NCBI RefSeq assembly: GCF_900090235.1
Contig: NZ_LT607750.1
Coordinates: 3,670,501 to 3,734,500 of the forward strand
Length of the DNA stretch: 64,000 nt
Origin: Micromonospora echinaurantiaca
GTDB taxonomy: Bacteria; Actinomycetota; Actinomycetes; Mycobacteriales; Micromonosporaceae
Direction of reading: 5' to 3'
Positions within the stretch are counted from its first letter, which is position 1. Each line of letters opens with the position of its first letter. The notes beneath the pieces are model-generated. The model searched no databases and was not told the origin of the DNA. It saw only the letters and a program-made list of their open reading frames with translations. Shown piece after piece: positions 57,277 through 64,000 of the stretch. Made by a program: the position numbers and the translations under genes.

Positions 57277-58073
57277 GACAGGGCTGCGGCCTCGGCCAGC
57301 GGCGCGCTGACTGCGGTCCGGTGGTCGACGGTCAGGCGCAGGGTGGCTGCGACGGCGGCGTGGTCCGACAGCTGACGGTCGCGGGGCTGGTGTAGGTAGT
57401 CGCAGCTGGCGAGATGCGGCGTGAGAGCGGCACCGGTATGTAGATAGTCGAAGCGGTAGCCGTTGCCGCCGCGGCCTATCCAGCTGTGCGCCTGCGTTGT
57501 GGGGTGTAGCCGCTGGTGGGCGTCCGCCAGGTCGAGCTGCTCCAGCGCGTCGAGGAACTCGTACTCGAAGGATAGGAAGCCTGGGTAGCGTGGCCGATGG
57601 TTCCGGCTGATCACGTTGTAGTCCCCTCCGACTATCAAATGGGCGCGCTGGCCCTCAGTGAGACCGCGCAGGCCGTCGATGACGCTGGTGAGGAAGGCGC
57701 GTTTCTTGGCGACCTTTGCCGGTGCCCGGTCGCTGGAGGGCACGTACAGGCCGAGCACCGTGATGGCCGATTCGGTGTTCACCGTAACCGCGACGGCCCG
57801 ACCAGGCAGCGTGACGCCGGCGAGCAGGTCCGGGCGGGCGGTGGTCGGTAGGCGGCTGACGATGGCACAGCCGCGGTCGCCGTCCGGTGAAGGGGTGTGG
57901 GTCACGTCCAGGCCGGCGGCGCGGCATTGCTCGAGGAGGTATGCGGTGCCGGGTCCGTTGCTGGTTTCCGTGAGGATGATCAGGTTGTCGTCGCGGGCAT
58001 CGAGCCAGGCCAGCAGCCGTCGGGCACGCGGTAGCGCGGCGGCTTGCACATTCAGGGTTAACACGGACAGCAC
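57273..58073 (-). CDS. Endonuclease/exonuclease/phosphatase (EEP) family protein
   Basis: 266 residues. Motifs in order: LSVLTLNVQ (Asn), LIILTETSNG (metal-binding Glu), YVPSSDRAP, LIVGGDYNVISRNHRP (Asp and Asn), FDYLHTG and the final LSDHAAVAATL (Asp-His). The set matches exonuclease III-like phosphodiesterases, so it should cleave a phosphoester with Mg. It follows dTMP kinase by 15 bases. Confidence 0.87.
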   Translation of the reverse strand: MLSVLTLNVQAAALPRARRLLAWLDARDDNLIILTETSNGPGTAYLLEQCRAAGLDVTHTPSPDGDRGCAIVSRLPTTARPDLLAGVTLPGRAVAVTVNTESAITVLGLYVPSSDRAPAKVAKKRAFLTSVIDGLRGLTEGQRAHLIVGGDYNVISRNHRPRYPGFLSFEYEFLDALEQLDLADAHQRLHPTTQAHSWIGRGGNGYRFDYLHTGAALTPHLASCDYLHQPRDRQLSDHAAVAATLRLTVDHRTAVSAPLAEAAALS

Positions 58074-58088
58074 GGAGGCTCAGCTTCG

Positions 58089-58685
58089 CTAATCGGCGCG
58101 GGGCAGCAGATCGAGGATAGTGGCTACGACCTTGTCTGGGGTGCGCCCGTGGCAGTCGACGGTGTGTTGTGTCCATCCGTGTCGACGCAGGTGGCGGGCA
58201 GCCTCCCGGTACAGGCGCAGTTCCGTGTCCGGTGATCCGGTGGTTTCCAGCCGGGTCCGCTCAGGGCGCTGAGCGAGGCGAGCTGCGATGACGTCGGGGT
58301 GGTCTTCCAGGTAGAAGGAGATGGCAGGCAGCACATACCGGTTGTAGGACCAGATTTCGCGCAGGTCGAGGCCGTCGATGCGCTGCAGGACCAGAGACGA
58401 CTGCACGTATCGGTCGGTCACCACGTGCCGGCCGTCGTTGAGGGCGGGAACGATGTCCGTCTCGAGGTGCGCGGCGCGATCGGCTGCCAGAGCTAGGGCC
58501 AGGGCGCGGCCGTGCATGACGGCTTCGCTGTGGCGCAGGAGTTGCCCGAGTGGGGTGCGGGTGGGTTCGCTGGTCAGGTGCACCCTGTACGGGCTGGTTT
58601 CTGAGAGCCGGTCGGCAAGTAGCGTCGCGATCGTGGATTTTCCCACGCCGTTGGGGCCCTCGATCGCGATGAACAGCTTGCTCAC
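58089..58685 (-). CDS. dTMP kinase-like P-loop kinase
   Basis: 198 residues from a GTG that overlaps the radical SAM stop by 4 bases. P-loop IAIEGPNGVGKSTIATLLAD, DRYVQSSLVLQ (DRY motif) and a lid region rich in Arg (LAQRPERTRLET) match thymidylate kinases. It need not be the housekeeping Tmk, because it sits in a three-gene operon with a radical SAM enzyme and a phosphodiesterase. Confidence 0.87.
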   Translation of the reverse strand: MSKLFIAIEGPNGVGKSTIATLLADRLSETSPYRVHLTSEPTRTPLGQLLRHSEAVMHGRALALALAADRAAHLETDIVPALNDGRHVVTDRYVQSSLVLQRIDGLDLREIWSYNRYVLPAISFYLEDHPDVIAARLAQRPERTRLETTGSPDTELRLYREAARHLRRHGWTQHTVDCHGRTPDKVVATILDLLPRAD

Positions 58686-59785
58686 TGGCGGACGATGGCC
58701 AGTGGGAGCAGGGGCTGGCCGGGGACGGGGGTGATCGGGCACTGCTCGTCATCGAGGTCGCCGATGAGTCCGCCACGGGACACGATCGCGGCCGGGCAGC
58801 CCTTGCCACATCTGCTGTTCATTGTGCAGCTACCGCAGGTGGGGTTGGCGCCGACGGTGTAGCGGGCGTGGAAGTCGTAGCCGTCGAGGCCCGCAGCGAC
58901 GTCGTCGCGCAGGATGTTACCCACGAGGAAGTCGCTGTCGGGGTAGCGCGAGGCCGGGGTGCGGGCGGCGAAGACCAGGTAGGGGCAGACTGCTACCTGC
59001 CCGTCGGTGTACACGTAGATCAGCTTTCCGGCGTCGCAGCCGCCTAAGGGCAGGCTGTCGTTCGGGAATCGGATCTGTACGACGTCGAGTTGGTCAGCGA
59101 ACCGGTCGGTGACGGCGCGGATGGCCGTCATCACCTGATCCGGCGCGGCGAGACGACCCTGGCTCTTGACGCCTCGGCCGAATGACGACAGCGGGTTCAT
59201 CAGCACGTACTGCGCGCCGATTTCGACAGCGAAGGCGCACAAATCGGCGAACTCCGCCGGTTTGGTCAGCGCGTTCGGCGTCGATAGCAGTCCCTGCAGC
59301 AGTCCTGTTGCCGCGAACTTGCGGGTGGTAGCGACCGTTGTGTCGAAGGATGCACGGTTGCCGCGGAACTTGCCGTGGCTCTCAGGGCGGAAGCCGTCGA
59401 AGGACACGTTGATGTGTACTCCGCCAAGCGCGGCCAGTTCGGCGATCTGGGCGTCCGTCGTCTGGGTAGCGTTCGTGCATATGCCAACCGGCAGGCCACT
59501 GGCACGCACCGCTCGGCAGAAGCCGAGGACGTCGGGGTGCACGAAAGGCTCGCCGCCGGTCAGGGTAATGCGCTCAACCCGGGTAGCTAGTAACTGGGGC
59601 AGCACGTGTTCGGTGAAAACGGTCAGGGACAGGTCAGCGCCAGCCTCGGTGGAGGAGACGAAGCAGTGCGCGCAGTGCAGGTTGCACCGCTCGGTGATCT
59701 GCACCAGCGCCTTGCGAGCGTCGCCGCCCACGGAGGTGCGGAAGTAGCAGGACGATGCGTGGGTGTCGACGATCAACCGTTTCAC
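58682..59785 (-). CDS. Radical SAM/SPASM enzyme
   Basis: 367 residues, start chosen at a GTG with GAGGAG 7 bases upstream. The cluster motif is ITERCNLHCAHCFVSS (CX3CX2C). ITLTGGEPFVHPDV is the SAM-binding GGE motif. The C-terminal SPASM-type Cys set is GGCDAGKLIYVYTDGQVAVC and CGSCTMNSRCGKGC, for extra Fe-S clusters. SPASM enzymes often modify peptides, but others act on small molecules; the operon with a nucleotide kinase favours neither clearly. Promoter region 59786-60113 is divergent with cutA. Confidence 0.9.
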   Translation of the reverse strand: MKRLIVDTHASSCYFRTSVGGDARKALVQITERCNLHCAHCFVSSTEAGADLSLTVFTEHVLPQLLATRVERITLTGGEPFVHPDVLGFCRAVRASGLPVGICTNATQTTDAQIAELAALGGVHINVSFDGFRPESHGKFRGNRASFDTTVATTRKFAATGLLQGLLSTPNALTKPAEFADLCAFAVEIGAQYVLMNPLSSFGRGVKSQGRLAAPDQVMTAIRAVTDRFADQLDVVQIRFPNDSLPLGGCDAGKLIYVYTDGQVAVCPYLVFAARTPASRYPDSDFLVGNILRDDVAAGLDGYDFHARYTVGANPTCGSCTMNSRCGKGCPAAIVSRGGLIGDLDDEQCPITPVPGQPLLPLAIVRQ

Positions 59786-60113
59786 CACTTGACTCCTCAC
59801 AGCCCGATCGATGCCCGGTGCGCACGGCCTGCGTTCCGCCTCACGCATCTTGTAGTGACAGACGTGAGTCAACGTCGCTACTCCCAGTGTCGGGCAGCGG
59901 CGGAGGCGAACGCTGACAAGCCTCCGACAATCGTGGCGGGTGAACCGTCGCCAGCACGGCCGGCGATCAAGTCGCCTATTGCCGTCGCCGCTGACTCCGC
60001 CGAGATCAGCGAACTGACAGGCCGGTCCTGGCTTGCGATGGTGTCGCCGCTTGCTGTTAGTACAGGTGATGCGGGCGGTGTGCCGATGAAGGCAGTACGT
60101 AGGGTCGCTGCCA

Positions 60114-60454
60114 TGAGTGATGTTCTGCAGGTGTACACGGCGGCCGGTAGCCAGGAGGCCGCGCTGCGGTTGGCGCAGGGCGCCGTCCGTGCCCGGTTGG
60201 CGGCTGGTGGCCAGGTCATCGGACCAGTGGAGGCCGTGTTCTGGCACGAGGACACGTTTGGCACCGGCCAGGAGTGGCAGGTGGTGCTCAGGTCCAGCAG
60301 CGCGCGGTACCCGGAGTTGGAGCGCTACCTCCGAGAGCACCATGAGTGGACCAACCCGGAGATTGCGGCGGTGCCAGTCGTCGCGGGATCAGCCGCCTAC
60401 CTGAGGTGGGTATGCACGACCACGGGAACAGCGGAAGGCTCTGAAAACACCTGA
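60114..60454 (+). CDS. cutA: CutA1-family divalent-ion tolerance protein
   Basis: 113 residues. VLQVYTAAGSQEAALRLAQG starts the ferredoxin-like fold; VFWHEDTFGTGQEWQVVLRS and HEWTNPEIAAVPVVAGSAAY at the end match CutA1, which forms trimers. It converges with the XRE gene (12 bases between stops). Confidence 0.85.
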
Positions 60455-60466
60455 TGCATCAGCCCT

Positions 60467-61759
60467 CTATCCCAGCGACTCCGCTACTGCGGCCACGTCT
60501 CGGTAGGGCAGGAGACGTTCATGGACGACGGCAATACGAGCAGCGGGACGAGGGGAAGCGACACCTTCGCAGAGCCGCTTCGAACGTTTCATCACGATCG
60601 CCGCTTGTTCGACCTCGCCGGCGTCGAGGTAGGCCTCGGCCAGCCAGGTGGAGTAGAACGCTTTGTCCCTGGCACAGGTGTCATCAAACCGTTCGAGGGC
60701 CGTCTCCATCTCAGGTAGGGCGCGGAGCGGACGCCTTAGTTCGGTCCAGACCCGACCGGTCATGATCCGAACTTCGTCGTGGTCAACCCATGCCGCCCAG
60801 TCTGGAGTGGTACCGACCTCGGTGCTGTCGAGCGCACCGTGCGCTGCGTCCAAGGCGGCGGCGGCTTCTTTTTCCTGGCCGGCAACCGCGTGGGTAAACG
60901 CCAGCCGCTCAAGCAGCAGGGCGCGGACGGCGGGATCCGCACCGGCGTTCGCGGGCAGGCGTGATGCTTCGGCGGTGGCGATGTCAGGCTGGCCACGGCT
61001 CGCCCTTAGATAGGCCAGCAACGCCAAGGCGTTGGCCCCTAGGAGCACGTCTTGCGCCTGCACCGCGATGGACCGGCTGGTGTTGAAGAGGGCAGTCGCG
61101 TACATGTCATGACCTGCGTCGAAGGCTGCCCAGCCCGCAAGTTGGGTCTGCTCGGCCAGTAGCGACAACAAGGCCTTCGCGGTTGCCGGGCTGAACGACG
61201 TCGTTCGGAGCAACGTCATCGTCCCGGCCAGCTCAGCCTCGTAGAGGCGGAGGGTATCGGCACCACCGAGGTAGTTGTCGAGTCGGCGCAGCCGAGCGGT
61301 ACGCCGGGCGCACTCCTCTACGTCTTCCCGGCTGATGCGACGCCCTGTTGTGGAAGCCGCGGCTGCCGCGCCGCACACTGCGAGCATCGCTGCGGCTCCT
61401 ATGAACTCTCGCCGGTGCATCTCCTGCTCCTTCGCGGGCTCGGGCTGGAGCTGACCGACGTGCGGCACACCGTTGAAGGCCTGTGCTGGCCACTCCCTGC
61501 GTCCGGCCTCCTGCCGAAGCCTCTGCAACTGATCGAACGCTGCTGTCAGCTGCCCGCCAGCGCCGAGCACCTCGTCACAGCGCTCCCAGAAGCGTCGTGG
61601 AGTTCGTTGCCGGCCAACCTCCACGTTAGCGATGGTGCTACGCCCGTAATGAACCAGTGGCGCAAGAGAGTGCTGGGTGTAGCCAGCGGTGGCGCGTAGA
61701 CGAGCGAGCTGACGGCCGAGCTGCTGCCAGCCTTCATCAAGGTCAGTCACGTCAGGCAT
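60467..61759 (-). CDS. XRE-family regulator with TPR-like C-terminus
   Basis: 430 residues. N-terminal HTH: LARLRATAGYTQHSLAPLVH and GRSTIANVEVGRQRTPRRFW. A short Ala-rich segment resembles a signal-like helix (FIGAAAMLAVCGAAAAAS), then helical TPR-type repeats fill residues about 200-420 (TALFNTSRSIAVQAQDVLLG and later). Many such proteins regulate secondary metabolism or differentiation in streptomycetes and relatives. Target unknown. Confidence 0.85.
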   Translation of the reverse strand: MPDVTDLDEGWQQLGRQLARLRATAGYTQHSLAPLVHYGRSTIANVEVGRQRTPRRFWERCDEVLGAGGQLTAAFDQLQRLRQEAGRREWPAQAFNGVPHVGQLQPEPAKEQEMHRREFIGAAAMLAVCGAAAAASTTGRRISREDVEECARRTARLRRLDNYLGGADTLRLYEAELAGTMTLLRTTSFSPATAKALLSLLAEQTQLAGWAAFDAGHDMYATALFNTSRSIAVQAQDVLLGANALALLAYLRASRGQPDIATAEASRLPANAGADPAVRALLLERLAFTHAVAGQEKEAAAALDAAHGALDSTEVGTTPDWAAWVDHDEVRIMTGRVWTELRRPLRALPEMETALERFDDTCARDKAFYSTWLAEAYLDAGEVEQAAIVMKRSKRLCEGVASPRPAARIAVVHERLLPYRDVAAVAESLG

Positions 61760-62417
61760 CGCTCCTCGTCACAGTACAACCAGCAGACTACTCATCGGCA
61801 GGTCACGCAACTCGCTTGCTCGGCGGAGATTCAGTTGCCGGATCAGCAACTGACCAGCCCTAGTGGTGATCTTATTCGTTCTGGCCTTCGGCCCGGCCAC
61901 CGATGATGTCGGCAGATTGTCAATACTTCCTTCGACAGCTTGCCGACACACTTTCACCAGCCCTTAGATGCTCAAGAAGCTCGCCTCATTACGACTCGCC
62001 CTCACCCAGCGTTGCGTTCGGCGCGCCGGAATGGCCCCTCACTACCCACGGTCGTGGTGAAGATCTCGCGAGGCTGGGGCGGCAGGCGACGTCGGCCACC
62101 GAAGGTCATCTCGCGCACCTGGATGACAGCCATCCTCAGCAGCAGAGCAGAGCGGTGTCACCGGGATTGCTGGCGTAGTGGCCGGCGTCCGACGGCGCTG
62201 AAGCGATCATCACTCAGTGCCGGGCGGTTACGCGGGTATCTCGCCTGTCAGCGGACTGTCGTAGTTCCGGGTCAGCCCTTTCCGACACCGGTGCGCCTTC
62301 CGTTGGGTGTTCCTGTGTCCCGCCACGGCAGGCCCTGATGACGCCATGCCCTATCAGGTACCACGCGGCCGCGTGATGAGGCACCTCCCCTAATTGATCT
62401 TTCCGAGAGGTCTACTG

Positions 62418-63827
62418 ATGTTCGACCGTGAAGAGCTGTCGCGCTATGGCTATCAGCAGGAGTTGAGTCGGCAGCTGCGATTGCGGGACGTGCTGGCCTA
62501 TGGCCTCGTGTACATGGTGCCGATCGCGCCGATGGCGATCTTCGGCAGTGTCTACGCCGGCTCTGGCGGGATGGTGGCCCTGGCGTACGCGATCGGTGTG
62601 GTGGCGCTGGTGTTCACGGCCTTTTCTTACGCGCAGATGGTGAAGGCGTTCCCGATGTCGGGCAGCGTCTACAACTACGCCGGGCGCGGTATCAGCCCGC
62701 CGGTGGGTTTCCTGGCGGGTTGGGTGATCCTGCTCGATTACGTGCTCGTGCCGGGGCTGTTGTATCTGGTGGCGTCGGTGGCGATGCACGCGAGCGTGCC
62801 GGCGGTGCCGGTGTGGGTGTGGCTGCTCGGATTCGTCGCGGTGAACACGGTCGTCAACTCGGTTGGTATCCGGATGACCGCGGTCGTCACCCGGGTCATG
62901 CTGGTCGGTGAGCTGATCGTCTTGGCAGTTTTCCTCGCGGTCGCGGGTTGGGCGCTGGCGGTGGGCAAGGGCCGGTTCAGCGGGGATGCGTTCTACAACC
63001 CGGACACGTTCACCTGGTCACTGGTTGCGGGGGCGGTGTCGATCGCGGTGTTGTCGTTCCTCGGTTTCGATGGCATCAGCATGCTGGCCGAGGAGACCCG
63101 GGACGGGTCGCGGCAGATCGGCCGGGCGATGGCCGGCGTCCTGGTCCTGGCGGGGGTGCTGTTCATCGCGCAGACGTGGCTGGCCGCCATGCTCGTCCCC
63201 GACCCCACGGGACTGCAGGCCGCCGGCGACCCGGATGGGACTGCGTTCTACAGCGCGGCCGCGGTGGCGGGCGGGAGCTGGTTGGCGACGGTGTGCGCGG
63301 TGGCGACGGCGGTGGCGTGGGGTTTGCCGAACTCGATGGTCGCGCAGGTCGCCACGTCTCGGCTGCTGTATGCGATGGCCCGGGACCGGCAACTCCCCCG
63401 CTTCCTGTCGAAGGTGTCGCTGCGGCGGAGCGTGCCGATCAACGCGACGCTGCTCACCGGCGCGGTGTCCCTCGCACTCGGCCTGTACATGGCCACTCGG
63501 GCGGACGGGATCACGCTGCTGTCGTCGCTGATCAACTTCGGGGCGATGGTCGCTTTCCTCGTCCTGCACATCTGCGTGGTGGTCCACCATGTGATCCGCG
63601 GCCGCAGCCGGAAGCTGTGGGCGCATCTGGTGATGCCCGGGGTCGGGTTCGCGATCCTGGCCTACGTCGTGGTCAACGCCAACATCGCCGCGCAACGCCT
63701 CGGCCTGGCCTGGCTGGCCCTCGGGGTGCTGGTCCTCGCCGGCCTCTACGCGACCAGCCGCCGGCCGGCGCTCTCGGGTCTGGCGCCTGTTCGGCGGCAG
63801 TCGCGGCGTGACGTGGAGCGGGTGTGA
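62418..63827 (+). CDS. APC-superfamily amino acid permease
   Basis: 469 residues, start with GAGAGG 8 bases upstream. Twelve membrane helices are readable, from VLAYGLVYMVPIAPMAIFGS. The TM1 and TM6 signatures of the APC fold are visible (VLSFLGFDGISMLAEETRDG). The gene overlaps the next by 4 bases; a permease coupled to an acetamidase/formamidase suggests uptake of amides or amino acids. Bases 61760-62417 upstream contain no gene I can support. Confidence 0.88.
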   Translation: MFDREELSRYGYQQELSRQLRLRDVLAYGLVYMVPIAPMAIFGSVYAGSGGMVALAYAIGVVALVFTAFSYAQMVKAFPMSGSVYNYAGRGISPPVGFLAGWVILLDYVLVPGLLYLVASVAMHASVPAVPVWVWLLGFVAVNTVVNSVGIRMTAVVTRVMLVGELIVLAVFLAVAGWALAVGKGRFSGDAFYNPDTFTWSLVAGAVSIAVLSFLGFDGISMLAEETRDGSRQIGRAMAGVLVLAGVLFIAQTWLAAMLVPDPTGLQAAGDPDGTAFYSAAAVAGGSWLATVCAVATAVAWGLPNSMVAQVATSRLLYAMARDRQLPRFLSKVSLRRSVPINATLLTGAVSLALGLYMATRADGITLLSSLINFGAMVAFLVLHICVVVHHVIRGRSRKLWAHLVMPGVGFAILAYVVVNANIAAQRLGLAWLALGVLVLAGLYATSRRPALSGLAPVRRQSRRDVERV

Positions 63828-64000
63828 GCGGCATGGACAGGATCGTGTACCGGCCGGTGCGGGACAGGTTCGCTTACACCTTCGGCGGCCGCATGCCCGT
63901 CGCGCACCTGCGCTCCGGTGACCTGCTTGAGGTGGTCACGGAGGACTGTTTCGGCGGCCTCGTCCGCGGTCCGGCGGACCTGCCGTCCCGGGTGTGCCGT
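63824..64000 (+). CDS. Acetamidase/formamidase, partial
   Basis: 59 codons from a GTG overlapping the permease stop (GTGA), cut by the window edge. IVYRPVRDRFAYTFGGRMPV and RSGDLLEVVTEDCFGGLVRG match the N-terminus of FmdA/AmdA amidohydrolases, which release ammonia from formamide or acetamide. Confidence 0.75.
   Translation, partial: MSGMDRIVYRPVRDRFAYTFGGRMPVAHLRSGDLLEVVTEDCFGGLVRGPADLPSRVCR

Noticed and set aside
59606..60113. Long open extension upstream of cutA
   Set aside because: It crosses the radical SAM start and the divergent promoter region; CutA homology begins at the ATG at 60114.

Overview
The window is high-GC DNA with actinomycete character. It has ECF sigma factors paired with membrane anchored partners, an Lsr2 homologue, a SARP-era style LuxR regulator and frequent GTG starts with AGGAG-type ribosome binding sites. 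Several small conserved proteins recall Micromonosporaceae (Micromonospora or a relative); that family-level call is recognition, not a search result.

Layout. (1) 1-4.2 kb, minus strand: a HlyD-like/peptidoglycan-binding adaptor (cut by the window edge), a lipoprotein, a SigE-family sigma factor with a membrane anchored beta-propeller-like partner, and a DUF3152 metalloprotease-like protein. (2) 4.3-15.4 kb: a graveyard of mobile DNA (Tn3 remnant, a complete IS21 with 5-bp target duplication, an IS5 with a -1 frameshift signal, an IS110 nested in an older IS21, an IS110 relic), with a secreted ricin-type lectin and a VOC protein between. (3) 16.9-30.6 kb: a probable specialised-metabolite locus. 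A LuxR-type regulator and a leaderless substrate-binding-fold protein lie on the minus strand. On the plus strand follow a TIR-domain protein, a carrier-condensation protein, an MFS exporter, (an IS110 pseudogene), a free carrier protein, an adenylation enzyme, a GNAT/FemAB-like transferase, a 125-aa 'mini' adenylation-like protein and a thioesterase-like protein. (4) 30.6-50.9 kb: more IS relics mixed with a methyltransferase, a second sigma/anti-sigma-like pair, an IS3-IS30 pile-up, a second intact IS110, an IS481 and an IS5 that abut each other, a GT2/GT39 fusion relic, and a second, inverted, end-truncated copy of the IS21. (5) 50.9-56.6 kb: Lsr2, a secreted HNH nuclease, small GGPxDGR proteins, a frameshifted ATP-dependent ligase, and a gene cut by IS3. 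(6) 56.7-64 kb: an orderly backbone with a CYTH protein, an EEP-family hydrolase, dTMP kinase, radical SAM/SPASM enzyme, CutA, an XRE-TPR regulator, an APC permease and the start of an acetamidase/formamidase gene.

How it fits together. The plus-strand metabolite genes are closely packed (overlaps of 1-16 bp, gaps under 30 bp) except where the IS110 sits, so they read as one operon for a small non-ribosomally made amino-acid product: activation by the adenylation enzyme, tethering on carrier proteins, bond formation by the condensation and/or GNAT-like enzyme, release by the thioesterase-like protein and export by the MFS protein. The role of the TIR protein in such an operon is not obvious and is the most interesting point of the window.

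Caution: many genes here carry single-base frameshifts (both IS21 copies, the ligase, a LytR_C protein, an IS3 orfA). True decay is likely in an IS-rich region, but homopolymer errors in the assembly cannot be excluded from the sequence alone. No tRNA, rRNA or CRISPR array was seen.
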